DNA of 64,000 nucleotides, from assembly GCA_016789105.1 (NCBI GenBank), contig JAEURN010000003.1:62001-126000 (forward strand), read 5' to 3'. The notes beneath the pieces are model-generated. The model made no database searches. It was not told the DNA's origin and saw only the letters and a program-made list of their open reading frames with translations. The first letter of the stretch is position 1. Each line of letters begins with the position of its first letter. The position numbers and the translations under genes are program-made. The stretch comes from Armatimonadota bacterium. GTDB lineage: Bacteria > Armatimonadota > Fimbriimonadia > Fimbriimonadales > Fimbriimonadaceae. Of this stretch, positions 8,889-17,182 are shown one piece after another.

Positions 8889-10040
8889 CTACATCTTATC
8901 CAACGCCTGAGCCAAGTCGGCAATCAGGTCGTCGGCATCTTCGATCCCGATGCTCGCCCGGACAAGGTTGTCGGTGATCCCAACCGCCTCCCGGACATCC
9001 TTGGGCATTTCGAAATGGGTCATCGTCGCCGGTTGCTCGATCAGGCTTTCCACACCCCCGAGGGAGACCGCTAAGGTGAACAATTCCGTCGAAGTCAGGA
9101 AGCGCTTTGCCTGCTCAAGGTCTCCTTTCAAATAAAACGAGACCATGCCCCCGAACCCCCGCATCTGCCGCTTGGCCAACCCATGGTGGGGCGAGGAAGG
9201 CAACCCCGGATACAGCACTTTTTCGATCTTCGGATGGCTCTCCAACCAAGTTGCCACTTTAAGGGCGTTTTCGGCATGTGCCCGCATCCGAACGCCCAGC
9301 GTTTTCATGCCACGGATCGCCAAAAAGCAATCAAACGGGGAACAGGTGGCCCCTACCGCGTTCTGCACGAATTTCAGCCGCTCATAGCAATCGGTGCGGT
9401 TGGTCATTATCGCTCCCATAATCACATCGCTGTGGCCGTTGAGGTACTTGGTCATGGAGTGCATCACAAAGTCGACACCAAAGCTGAGGGGCTGCTGGAA
9501 ATAGCTGCTCATAAAGGTGTTGTCGATCGCTGTCCAGGTCCCCGCTTCTTTGGCGCAACGGACGACCATCTCGATATCGACCAGGTTTAAGAGCGGGTTG
9601 GTTGGCGATTCGAACCAAACCAGTTTCGTTTTTGTACGCGAGAGGGCTTCCTTCAGATTGGCTTCGGTGAGCTTGATAAACTCGAACGTCACCCCCCTGG
9701 TGGCCGCAACATCGGTCAAGTAGCGGTAAGTGCCCCCATAGATATCGTCGCCAGTGATGACGTGGTCGCCTGCCTCCAGCAAACCAAAAATGCAATCGAC
9801 GGCTGCCATTCCGCTGGCAAAGGCTAACGCGTGTTCTGCCCCCTCGGCGGCCGCGAGCATTTTCTGCAAAACAGACCGCGTCGGGTTGTCGGTCCGCGTG
9901 TAATCGAACTCACGGTACACACCTGGGGCTTCTTGGGCAAAGGTGGACGATTGATAGACCGGCGGGCAGACGGCACCGGTCAATGGGCATGGTCGCGTAC
10001 CCAGATAGACAAGCTCGGTGTCAAGCGAACGGGTGGGCAT
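8889..10040 (-). CDS. metB: PLP-dependent trans-sulfuration enzyme (cystathionine gamma-synthase/lyase family)
   Basis: A 383-residue Cys/Met metabolism PLP enzyme. The signature is complete: SSTF near the N-terminus, YTRTDNPTRSVLQ, the cofactor-binding FASGMAAV and ESPTNP segments, DNTF, and the internal-aldimine lysine at residue 198 in HSMTKYLNGHSD. It acts in the cytoplasm in the cystathionine, homocysteine or methionine branch. Distinguishing synthase (MetB), cystathionine gamma-lyase and O-acetylhomoserine-type sulfhydrylase from sequence alone is unsafe, so the symbol is provisional. A CACAAT hexamer lies six bases before the ATG. The rRNA methyltransferase gene follows after three bases in an apparent two-gene operon. 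Confidence 0.85.
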   Translation of the reverse strand: MPTRSLDTELVYLGTRPCPLTGAVCPPVYQSSTFAQEAPGVYREFDYTRTDNPTRSVLQKMLAAAEGAEHALAFASGMAAVDCIFGLLEAGDHVITGDDIYGGTYRYLTDVAATRGVTFEFIKLTEANLKEALSRTKTKLVWFESPTNPLLNLVDIEMVVRCAKEAGTWTAIDNTFMSSYFQQPLSFGVDFVMHSMTKYLNGHSDVIMGAIMTNRTDCYERLKFVQNAVGATCSPFDCFLAIRGMKTLGVRMRAHAENALKVATWLESHPKIEKVLYPGLPSSPHHGLAKRQMRGFGGMVSFYLKGDLEQAKRFLTSTELFTLAVSLGGVESLIEQPATMTHFEMPKDVREAVGITDNLVRASIGIEDADDLIADLAQALDKM

Positions 10041-10090
10041 TCACTTATTGTGAAGAATCACGGCCGCAAGATGGCGAATCGGCCCAAGCT

Positions 10091-11173
10091 TCAAAAGAAT
10101 TCCATGCAGCAAACCGGCATGGGGTTCAGGATCGTTTGCAAATAGCCCAAGGCGCGTTCATCCCCGCCCACTTCTCCCCACCGCACCATCTCGGCCAGGC
10201 TCGGCGACCCCATCACGGCCTGCGCAAGTTGCAGGCGGTTTAATTCCACTTTGGAACCGGTGCCAATGGTTTCACCCATGAACTCCAAGCTGAATTGGTT
10301 GAAATCTGCTCCCATCCTCGCGAGGGTTGTTTGGGCATCCACGATGGCAAACATGGTCGGTCGGTGCCGGACCATCTCGACATTCCCGTCCAAAAACCGG
10401 CGGGCAAATCCGCTCTCGGGCGGCTCGCTCCAAACCGCGTTCGACTTGTTGATCCCAAGGGTACGCATCAGGCCGAGCAACGCCTCGTAGCCCCGGGGTG
10501 TGGACCAAGCGATCTCGCCGATTTCCAAGTCGTTCCAAAATCCGTGGGGATTGCACCACAGGTAACCCTCGACCGGGTCACCAACCGCATAAATTTGGGG
10601 CGGCTTCTTCCCCAACCGGCGAACCCAATGCGGGCCAAACCGCGCACAGCTCCCGTTGAACCGCTTGGCAAACTTGACATAACACTCTTCGACACACCGG
10701 ATATCCCCCGGCGCGACCTCGCGGACTGGCAGGGTGCATTCGCACTTGGGGAGTTGGTGGATCGGGCATTTGATTTGCCAGCGCCATCCACTGGCCTCAA
10801 AGCCCGATTTGCGATAGAACGGCTCGCGAAAAGCGTATAGGGTGGCAATTTGGTAGCCGGCCTCCCGGATAAGGCCCACCGTGGCGTCCATCATCGCTTG
10901 CCCGGTTCCGGAACCGCGGAATTCCGGCAGGGTTCCCACGGCGGCGATCCCGGCGCAATCCAAAACTTGCCCCCGGACGTAAGTTGGGTAATCGCAGACC
11001 ACGGCGGCAAATGCGACCTGCCCATCGACCCGGCCAATCAAAAATCGCTGGAATTCTGCCGGAGTGCCCCAGTCATCGGCAAAGACTTCGGGGCTGTAAA
11101 CCTTTTGCCAGACCCGTAGGCAGTCCAGGTACTCCCCCTTTTCGGCCCACTTCAGTTCTGAGGCTTGATCCAC
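10091..11173 (-). CDS. Eis-like GNAT N-acetyltransferase
   Basis: A 360-residue protein with an N-terminal GNAT domain: acetyl-CoA binding segment IAAVGTLPEFRGSGTGQAMM, then ATLYAFREPFYRKSGFE, which is typical of the Eis group. A middle GNAT-like domain and a C-terminal sterol-carrier-like segment complete the usual Eis layout. Family members acetylate amines such as aminoglycosides or protein lysines; the substrate here is unknown. The start GTG directly follows the TAG of the upstream Lrp-type regulator with no spacer, so translation is coupled and the regulator may control it in the same transcript. Confidence 0.8.
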   Translation of the reverse strand: MDQASELKWAEKGEYLDCLRVWQKVYSPEVFADDWGTPAEFQRFLIGRVDGQVAFAAVVCDYPTYVRGQVLDCAGIAAVGTLPEFRGSGTGQAMMDATVGLIREAGYQIATLYAFREPFYRKSGFEASGWRWQIKCPIHQLPKCECTLPVREVAPGDIRCVEECYVKFAKRFNGSCARFGPHWVRRLGKKPPQIYAVGDPVEGYLWCNPHGFWNDLEIGEIAWSTPRGYEALLGLMRTLGINKSNAVWSEPPESGFARRFLDGNVEMVRHRPTMFAIVDAQTTLARMGADFNQFSLEFMGETIGTGSKVELNRLQLAQAVMGSPSLAEMVRWGEVGGDERALGYLQTILNPMPVCCMEFF

Positions 11174-11638
11174 CTAGATTGGCAAGACCTCGGATTTTTT
11201 GTTCACGTTCAAAACAAAGCAGCTATGGATTTTGCCGACGACCTTGATCGCGGTGAGATGTTCTTTTACGATCCGCTCGTAGTCGTGCATATCTTTGGCG
11301 ACGATTTTTAGCATAAAGTCATAGTCACCGCTGACGTGGTAGCACTCGAGGACTTCCGGGAGGTCGGAAATCGCGGCCAAAAACTGGTCGATCGGCTGGT
11401 CTTGATGCATCGAGAGGCTCACCTGGGCGATGATCACCAAGTTGAAGCCCAATTTCTCGGCGTCCAACACGGTGCAATAGCCGCGGATAAACCCTGAATT
11501 CTCCAGCTTGCGCACCCGTTGGAGCATCGAAGGCGGGGAAAGCCCAACCTTTCGTGCCAGGTCGGCATTCGAAATCCGCCCATCTTGTTGAAGCAAACGC
11601 AGGATTTGCCGATCTGCCTTATCTAGTCGTTCTTTCAC
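11174..11638 (-). CDS. Lrp/AsnC-family transcriptional regulator
   Basis: A 154-residue regulator with an N-terminal AsnC-type helix-turn-helix (DKADRQILRLLQQDGRISNADLA..., recognition helix LSPPSMLQRVRKLENSG) and a C-terminal RAM/AsnC ligand-binding domain (GDYDFMLKIVAKDMHDYERIV). Such proteins form octamers or dodecamers and sense amino acids. The start is GTG. About 28 bases upstream there is TATACT (minus strand), and the leader contains a CTGAG...CTCAG inverted repeat overlapping the promoter, a plausible autoregulatory site. It is translationally coupled to the following Eis-like gene and divergent from pepF. Confidence 0.92.
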   Translation of the reverse strand: MKERLDKADRQILRLLQQDGRISNADLARKVGLSPPSMLQRVRKLENSGFIRGYCTVLDAEKLGFNLVIIAQVSLSMHQDQPIDQFLAAISDLPEVLECYHVSGDYDFMLKIVAKDMHDYERIVKEHLTAIKVVGKIHSCFVLNVNKKSEVLPI

Positions 11639-11733
11639 GGTCGTTCCCTGAGAAACTATCCCCCTCAGTATAGAGGGACTTCGGCGTTAGGTACAAGTCT
11701 GGCACTATTCAAGGTTCCGGTCAAAATCAACAA

Positions 11734-13497
11734 ATGGCATCCGTTGCAAATCCTGAGTTGAAATGGGATCTGACCCCGTTCTTCCCTTCCATCACAAGCC
11801 CAGAGTACCGGGATGCCGTGTCGGCGCTGCCCGCAACCATCGGCGGCTTGGAGCAAGGCCTCGCCGAACTTGCCTCAGGATGCACCGCGTCAAAGCTCGC
11901 CCGGTTCCTGGAATCCTATGATTCGTCATACCGCTCGATCTACCTCGTCGCGGCCTATACCAACCTGTCGCTTTCGACCGATGCGAACGACCAAGACGCC
12001 CAAAAGGCGCACGGCGCGCTGCAACCGCTTATGGTTCGGCTTGGCAAATTCGGCAAATCCTTCGATGCCTTAATCGGTTCGCTCGATCCTTCGGTTTGGG
12101 AATCGGATGAGGGATTGGCCGATTTCCGATTCGTCCTCGGCCGTATCCATCAGGCGGCGGCCCACCTGCTGAGCCCGGAGATGGAGGACTTGGCCGCAGA
12201 CCTTGCCGACTCGGGGAACAACGCCTGGGGCAAGCTCTATGACGATTTCTCATCCAACATCCAAGCGGAGGTCAACGGCAAATCCATGTCCGTCAGCGCC
12301 ATCCGCGGATTGGCGTATTCGGAAGATGCCGATATCCGCCGCCGGGCCCACGAAGCCGAGCTTCAGGCATGGAAAGTCAACGAAATCCCCCTTGCGGCAG
12401 CCATGAACGCTATCAAGGGCGAAGGCAACACGCTTGCCCAACGCCGGAACTGGCCAGACCTCATCGACGAATCGTTGTTCCGCGCAAACATGGACCGGGC
12501 TAGTTTGGAAGCCATGCTTGAAGCTGCCCGGGAATCGTTCCCCCACTGGCGGCGCTATCTCAAGGCTAAGGCCGGATTGCTCGGCCACACTTCCGGATTG
12601 CCCTTTTATGACCTATTCGCCCCGGTCGGCGACTCCAAAGCTTGGAGCTGGACGGAAGCTGAAGATTTTGTCGAAGATGGCTTCAGGAGCTTCAGCGACA
12701 AACTCGCCGACTTTGCCCGCCACTCGTTCGACCATTCCTGGCACGACGTCTATCCCAAACAAGGCAAACGGGACGGGGCGTTTTGCGCCGGCGTAACTCC
12801 TGGGGTCAGCCGGATGCTCTACAATTTTAAAGAGTCTTTCAACGGCGCATCCACACTCGCGCACGAACTTGGGCACGCCTACCACAACTTGTGCCTCAAG
12901 GACCGTCATGCCATTCAAAAGCGGACGCCCATGACCCTGGCCGAAACTGCCAGCATCTTCTGCGAAACCATCATCAAACGCCGCGCCATCGCAGAATCAT
13001 CGGGCGGCGAAAAGCTCGCCATCCTAGAAGCGTCACTCCAAGGCAGTTGCCAAACCGTTGTCGACATCACCAGCCGGTACATCTTCGAATCCGAAGTCGT
13101 CAAGCGGAGGAAGGAGCGCGCCCTCACACCGGCCGAACTGTGCTCGATCATGGAAGAAGCCCAAACTGCCACCTATGGCGATGGGCTCGACCCCCAAAAA
13201 CTTCACCCGTACATGTGGGCCGCCAAGCCCCACTACTACAGCGACCGGGCGTTCTACAACTTCCCTTATATGTTCGGCTTGTTGTTCTCCTTGGGCCTCT
13301 ACCGGGTTTACGAGGAGTCGCCGAATGGTTTCCACGACCGGTATGACAGCCTCTTGTCCCGGACGGGGATGGGCATGGCTGCCGACCTGACTCAAGAATT
13401 CGGGATCGACATCGGTGACAAGGCGTTTTGGCAAGGGTCGCTGGCTGTGTTGATCGAAGACATCGACATCTTCTGCTCCTTGGCGAGTCAAAGCTAG
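11734..13497 (+). CDS. pepF: M3-family oligoendopeptidase F
   Basis: A 587-residue zinc metallopeptidase of usual PepF length, without a signal peptide, so cytoplasmic. The HELGH zinc motif is at residues 377-381, in the M3 context TLAHELGHAYHN, and the third-ligand glutamate is in the following TLAETASIFCE (E404). It hydrolyses short peptides, probably in peptide recycling. The N-terminal half is helical, as in PepF_N. It is divergent from the Lrp regulator, and the two share the 95-base intergenic region. The next gene starts 102 bases downstream with its own leader. Confidence 0.93.
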   Translation: MASVANPELKWDLTPFFPSITSPEYRDAVSALPATIGGLEQGLAELASGCTASKLARFLESYDSSYRSIYLVAAYTNLSLSTDANDQDAQKAHGALQPLMVRLGKFGKSFDALIGSLDPSVWESDEGLADFRFVLGRIHQAAAHLLSPEMEDLAADLADSGNNAWGKLYDDFSSNIQAEVNGKSMSVSAIRGLAYSEDADIRRRAHEAELQAWKVNEIPLAAAMNAIKGEGNTLAQRRNWPDLIDESLFRANMDRASLEAMLEAARESFPHWRRYLKAKAGLLGHTSGLPFYDLFAPVGDSKAWSWTEAEDFVEDGFRSFSDKLADFARHSFDHSWHDVYPKQGKRDGAFCAGVTPGVSRMLYNFKESFNGASTLAHELGHAYHNLCLKDRHAIQKRTPMTLAETASIFCETIIKRRAIAESSGGEKLAILEASLQGSCQTVVDITSRYIFESEVVKRRKERALTPAELCSIMEEAQTATYGDGLDPQKLHPYMWAAKPHYYSDRAFYNFPYMFGLLFSLGLYRVYEESPNGFHDRYDSLLSRTGMGMAADLTQEFGIDIGDKAFWQGSLAVLIEDIDIFCSLASQS

Positions 13498-13581
13498 TCA
13501 TTGTTTTGGGTGGCTCCCAGTCTTAACACGATCCTAACTGAACCATAAAGCACCGTTAATCAATTCGGTTCAAGTTTTAGA

Positions 13582-13597
13582 CTTGGAGTTGTCCAAG
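13582..13597 (+). promoter_or_regulatory. Hairpin immediately before a pseudopilin start
   Basis: Perfect 6-bp arms CTTGGA / TCCAAG around a GTTG loop end two bases before the ATG at 13600. There is no good Shine-Dalgarno, and the hairpin occupies where one would be. It could modulate ribosome access; that is inference only. Confidence 0.45.
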
Positions 13598-13599
13598 CT

Positions 13600-14424
13600 A
13601 TGAAACGCGCCTTCACATTGATTGAGCTTCTGGTCGTCATCGCGATCATTGCGATCCTGGCCGCCATCCTGTTCCCGGTGTTTGCCCAGGCCAAACAGTC
13701 CGCCAAGAAAACGGCCTCGTTGAGCGGCTTGAAGCAGATCAGCCTTGGATTGCAGATCTACAGTGCCGACTACGACGACAAAACGGTGTTCGAATACGGC
13801 ACGGACTATTTGAACCACGACACTTGGGTTGGCGACATCTATCCTTATGTCAAGAACCGCTCGATCTTCTTCGACAAAACCATTGCGGAACCGCAAGCCT
13901 CCAACGACCCGGTTCTTGGCGAGGTTTATCCGGATCCGTTCTATCCGGGCTATTACTACCGCTGGGAGTGGATCACCAACTTCTCGCTCAACACCGATGG
14001 ATATTCCCGCTACTGGGGAGGCACCAGCTGCACCAACGCTTATGCTGGTTCGAGCAATGTCCGCAGCCTGAGCGCCTTTGAGGACATCTCGAAGCGGCTC
14101 GCCGTCTCCCCGATGCGCTATGCCAACCTGCCCTACGGTTGGATGCGCTTCTACGGCTATGACGCCGCATGGCCGACCATGGACCGGTACGCCACTGGTT
14201 GGAGCTGGAACCAACTCATTTGGGATACCCGCCGCGAATATGGCAACCGCTTCTTTGGCGCTTTTGCCGACGGCCACGCCGGCAAGTACGGCAAAGAAAA
14301 GTTCGTCGCCTATTACGCCGACACGCCATCCCAAAATGAGGCGAACACCACGGCTGAGTTCTGCGCCGCGATGGACAAAAACGACCGCTGGCTGCACTGG
14401 GGCAAACCTTGGTCTGGCGACTAG
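13600..14424 (+). CDS. Type II/IV pseudopilin-like protein (DUF1559-like), copy 1
   Basis: A 274-residue protein with a class III (prepilin peptidase) signal: MKRA followed by [18 protein letters not shown], with glutamate at mature position 5. Cleavage would follow Ala rather than the canonical Gly. After a KTASLSGLKQI segment and an SADYDD motif, the body is Tyr/Trp-rich, as expected for a surface beta domain. Near the C-terminus is FADGHAGKYG, the DGH signature of the 'H-X9-DG' processing-associated family abundant in Planctomycetes and Armatimonadota. It is probably assembled or displayed by a pilus or type II-like machine. Its last 16 bases overlap a small lipoprotein gene. Confidence 0.9.
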   Translation: MKRAFTLIELLVVIAIIAILAAILFPVFAQAKQSAKKTASLSGLKQISLGLQIYSADYDDKTVFEYGTDYLNHDTWVGDIYPYVKNRSIFFDKTIAEPQASNDPVLGEVYPDPFYPGYYYRWEWITNFSLNTDGYSRYWGGTSCTNAYAGSSNVRSLSAFEDISKRLAVSPMRYANLPYGWMRFYGYDAAWPTMDRYATGWSWNQLIWDTRREYGNRFFGAFADGHAGKYGKEKFVAYYADTPSQNEANTTAEFCAAMDKNDRWLHWGKPWSGD

Positions 14425-14591
14425 TTGTTGCCGGACTGGCGGTTGCCGCCGGTTTGGCTGCGTGCGCTCCGGCCGAAGACCCGGACATGCACCTCAACGC
14501 CAAATCCATGAGCAGCCAAGAACAAAAGCAGATCGACGACAAGAGGTACGACCCTCAAACCCGCGAGATGCTCAACAACCGGCCCCGGTAA
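14409..14591 (+). CDS. Small lipoprotein overlapping pseudopilin copy 1
   Basis: A 60-residue protein starting at a TTG inside the pseudopilin's last codons. It has a clear lipoprotein signal: MVWR, a hydrophobic stretch, then the lipobox G-L-A-A-C (cysteine 19). The mature part is short, charged and disordered-looking (SSQEQKQIDDKRYDP). It would be lipid-anchored in the envelope. No known family is recognised. Position and design repeat at 48759-48962, where another TTG-started lipoprotein overlaps another pseudopilin gene, which supports its being a real gene and not a chance frame. Confidence 0.75.
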   Translation: MVWRLVVAGLAVAAGLAACAPAEDPDMHLNAKSMSSQEQKQIDDKRYDPQTREMLNNRPR

Positions 14592-14600
14592 GGCCGATCA

Positions 14601-14627
14601 GCCACCTCCCCAACCTGGGGAGGTGGC
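14601..14627 (+). terminator. Strong hairpin after the pseudopilin/lipoprotein pair
   Basis: 12-bp perfect arms GCCACCTCCCCA / TGGGGAGGTGGC with a 3-base ACC loop, followed by CTTGTTT on the plus strand. It probably terminates the pseudopilin/lipoprotein transcript and may also serve the convergent gene. Its core resembles the repeat found inside the rRNA methyltransferase gene. Confidence 0.7.
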
Positions 14628-14638
14628 CTTGTTTATGG

Positions 14639-16786
14639 CTACTTTGTGGTCACTACCAACGGTCCGGTGGTTCGGGGCAACGTCCTACCTGTCAGGAACC
14701 GTCCGTAATCGTCTACCAGCGCCAAGTTGGAGATCCCTGTGTCCGGCCCGTATTTCGTCTTCCCTGCCCGCAGCAGTACCCACTTGCCACCCCCCAGATC
14801 GACGGTCGCCAAGACTGCGCCATGGTTCAAATCAATTGAGACCCCGTTCCATTGCGCTTTGCCGCCAGAAAACTTGACACCCGCCTTAGCCCACAACTTG
14901 GCGGATTGGGGGATCTCGGCCGGCGTGCCGACGAGCATGGCGTTGCCCAGGTCTTCGGGAACCTTCTCCACCCGGTTCCGGGATTCCAGAATGTTCTTTG
15001 GATCGAACACCTGTCGGCCCCGCTCCGTCTCGGAAATCCGCTCAGCCGCCTTCGGGCGGCGTGGTTGCATCAACCGGTCATAAGGGTCGAAGGAGATCAT
15101 TTGAACAGCCCCCTTTGCCGGAAGCGTGACAACGCATTCGCCTCCTGCATCCGGTAGGACATCGACCGCGCCTTGGTGCCAGCCGGAAGCGTCGGACAGG
15201 GCATACTCCAACTTCAACCGGTAGTAGGGTTGCTTTTGGCTGATCTTGATCTTCACTTGCGATCCCGCCTGCGACGGCGTTCCGACGGCCAGGACGGGCC
15301 AACCTTTGCCCCGGATCCATTGGTCAAAAAACCACTTCCACTCGGGCCCGCAGGCCCGTTCAAACTGGGGCCAACCTTCGGGTTCGCCTTCGGGGCGGTT
15401 CGCCAGCCAACTTTTCAGGATCGCCATCAGTTTCGCGGTTCCCATTTCCAATTCAAGTTGCTGCAACACATCTCCGCCCTTGCCATATCCCAGGGCGTTG
15501 GCGGCATTCCCGTTGTCGGAGCCCGTGTCCCAGGCGGCGAATTGCTGGTAGACGGGGCTGCTGTTGGCTGAGCTCACAAAGGCCAGACGCTTGGCCATTT
15601 TGTCCCCGATTGCCCCTTCCCGGCGGTAAAGGCCCTCGCTGAAAACGGCGAAACTCTCGTTCCAAAACGAATCCAGATACGTGTTGGGCAATATGCCTCC
15701 CCACCAGGTGTGGCTCGGTTCATGAGGGTCTTCGGCCGGGAGCCAACCGGTGCCGTAAGTTGCATAGCTGTAAGCTTCCAATGCGCCACCGCCGTAAAGC
15801 CTGGTGTCCACGGCGCCATAGGTCGAATACGGGTGTTTGCGCAGAGTGCTAAAGAATTGAATGATCGGCGGGATGTATTCCAGCTGGTCGTCCATCTGTT
15901 CAACGCTGAGTTCCCGGCTGGCAACAAAGTAAGTGATGTCGCCGACTTTCTTCTCCCGGTAGAGGAATTTCCCGGCGCTCAAACTCATGTAGCTCACCGG
16001 GAGGTTGTTTTCAAAGGTCACAACCCGTTCGTCGCCGATCCGGTCGGCGAGTTTTTCCCCCTGAGCAACCACCGTCCACCCTTTTGGGACGTGGGTCGTC
16101 GTCGTCAACTTCATCGGCAGCCTAGCAATGTGGGGCCACCAATAGTCGTTTGTCAGCATGACCTCGTCATCAACGATCGCGCCAGCAAACCGCGGGCGGT
16201 TCACGGTGCCTTGATAGACCAACTGATAGGTGAATTGGGAATCTCCGGGGGTTGGCAGGCTAATGATGCCTCCGGCCTGCCGGAAAGGAACCCGTTCCCC
16301 TTTCGCATCAAACACCGAAGCGACGGTGTAGTTGTCGCCCAACCGGATGAAGAAGGCTTTGCCCGCCGACGCAGATTTTTCGCATTCGACACGGGCAGCG
16401 ATGCTCGCCGATTTTTGGGGGATGTCGAACCGGATTTCCAAAGTGGCCTTGCGGATTTTCACGCCGCGGGCATCCCGCTCGTGAACCAGTGAAACCAAAG
16501 TTTCTCCATCCCATTCAAAGACCTGCTCCCCAATGTCCTGCGTGGTCAGCGCACTTGAAAAGACGATGTATTTCTTACCGGTTTCCGGTTCATTTAGTTC
16601 AAGGGCGTGCCAGCCCGTCCGCCCCACACCGAATGCGCCGGATCCCTTGAGGAAGCTGAACTTGCCGGCCAAGGCCGGCGACGCATGCGCCTCGATAGCG
16701 GCAGAATCCCGGGCTTGGGCCCATGCATCGAATTCGGCCGGCCCAACCGCGAGGAAGGACAGATAGGCAGCGAAAAGGCCAGTCAT
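14639..16786 (-). CDS. Exported M1-like gluzincin metallopeptidase
   Basis: A 715-residue protein from the chosen ATG at 16786, where a signal-peptide-like stretch begins (MTGLFAAYLSFLAVGPAEF). A TACAAT hexamer lies six bases before this ATG; the frame also stays open to an ATG at 16843, giving 19 extra residues that look less like a secretion signal. The middle contains GGGALEAYSY (in place of the GAMEN exopeptidase motif) and HEPSH at about residue 355, followed by TWWGG and a FWNESFA glutamate. This is the M1 aminopeptidase arrangement, but the spacer to the glutamate is 17 rather than the usual 18 residues and proline sits inside the zinc motif. Substrate unknown. Confidence 0.7.
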   Translation of the reverse strand: MTGLFAAYLSFLAVGPAEFDAWAQARDSAAIEAHASPALAGKFSFLKGSGAFGVGRTGWHALELNEPETGKKYIVFSSALTTQDIGEQVFEWDGETLVSLVHERDARGVKIRKATLEIRFDIPQKSASIAARVECEKSASAGKAFFIRLGDNYTVASVFDAKGERVPFRQAGGIISLPTPGDSQFTYQLVYQGTVNRPRFAGAIVDDEVMLTNDYWWPHIARLPMKLTTTTHVPKGWTVVAQGEKLADRIGDERVVTFENNLPVSYMSLSAGKFLYREKKVGDITYFVASRELSVEQMDDQLEYIPPIIQFFSTLRKHPYSTYGAVDTRLYGGGALEAYSYATYGTGWLPAEDPHEPSHTWWGGILPNTYLDSFWNESFAVFSEGLYRREGAIGDKMAKRLAFVSSANSSPVYQQFAAWDTGSDNGNAANALGYGKGGDVLQQLELEMGTAKLMAILKSWLANRPEGEPEGWPQFERACGPEWKWFFDQWIRGKGWPVLAVGTPSQAGSQVKIKISQKQPYYRLKLEYALSDASGWHQGAVDVLPDAGGECVVTLPAKGAVQMISFDPYDRLMQPRRPKAAERISETERGRQVFDPKNILESRNRVEKVPEDLGNAMLVGTPAEIPQSAKLWAKAGVKFSGGKAQWNGVSIDLNHGAVLATVDLGGGKWVLLRAGKTKYGPDTGISNLALVDDYGRFLTGRTLPRTTGPLVVTTK

Positions 16787-16861
16787 CGACGCATTGTACG
16801 GCACGACCCATGCGGTTGCGCGACGTCTCGCCAAATCCGCCATAATAACAACCCGTAGCGT

Positions 16862-16938
16862 GGCGACGTAGCTCAGTTGGTTAGAGCGAACGGTTCATAC
16901 CCGTTAGGTCCCCAGTTCAAGTCTGGGCGTCGCTACCA
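16862..16938 (+). tRNA. tRNA-Met (CAT), elongator type
   Basis: A 77-nt cloverleaf with encoded CCA. The acceptor stem GGCGACG / CGTCGCT closes with one G-U at the first pair. The D-arm is GCTC...GAGC, the anticodon stem-loop AACGG-TTCATAC-CCGTT gives CAT, the T-arm is CCAG-TTCAAGT-CTGG, and the discriminator is A. A true first-pair G-U and the ordinary D-arm favour elongator Met over initiator tRNA, whose first pair is a mismatch. Ile2 (lysidine-modified CAT) cannot be fully excluded from sequence alone. A CATAAT hexamer at 16841-16846 could be its -10 box. Confidence 0.95.
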
Positions 16939-16984
16939 TCCACTGCTTTTCAATTCCCAGGTGGGTAATTTTCTAAAAAAGTGT

Positions 16985-17013
16985 TTGGCCAGTGCCCGGA
17001 TTTGCCCTATACT
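16985..17013 (+). promoter_or_regulatory. Sigma70-type promoter for a candidate small RNA
   Basis: TTGGCC (16985-16990), a 17-base spacer and TATACT (17008-17013) form one of the best -35/-10 pairs in the window. No start codon with a usable reading frame follows before the terminator at 17067-17090, so it appears to drive a short non-coding RNA and not a gene. Confidence 0.6.
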
Positions 17014-17016
17014 CTG

Positions 17017-17092
17017 GGGGATCGTTCCTCCAAACCGATCACCCGTACATCAAGTGCCATTCAACACCCCGGCTCCGGCCGGGGTTTTTTGC
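17017..17092 (+). ncRNA. Candidate ~75-nt small RNA with a CCUCC loop
   Basis: Downstream of a 17-bp-spaced promoter, the sequence folds into a 5' hairpin (GGG and GATCG at 17017-17024 pairing with CGATC and CCC at 17036-17044, one bulged A). Its 11-nt loop TTCCTCCAAAC carries an anti-Shine-Dalgarno CCTCC. A single-stranded linker leads to an intrinsic terminator with six Ts. No open frame of useful length is present. The layout fits a trans-acting sRNA that pairs with ribosome-binding sites. It could alternatively be a leader whose gene is lost, or a tRNA-operon terminator with a fortuitous promoter. Confidence 0.5.
17067..17090 (+). terminator. Intrinsic terminator of the candidate sRNA
   Basis: 7-bp perfect GC stem CCCCGGC / GCCGGGG with a TCCG loop, followed directly by TTTTTT (17085-17090). 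The T-run lies only on the plus-strand side, so it terminates rightward transcription. Confidence 0.85.
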
Positions 17093-17182
17093 TATTGAGA
17101 TCGAACTGGCTTTCCCCAAACCCGAAACGGAACCCGCCGGCAATCCTTGATCTTTGCCAGCGGGATCCTCCCGTTCAGGGCC

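Noticed and set aside
8384-8923. Alternate 179-residue frame across the 5' part of the rRNA methyltransferase gene
   Set aside because: It overlaps the metB-like gene and the methyltransferase in another frame; repeats make it appear open.
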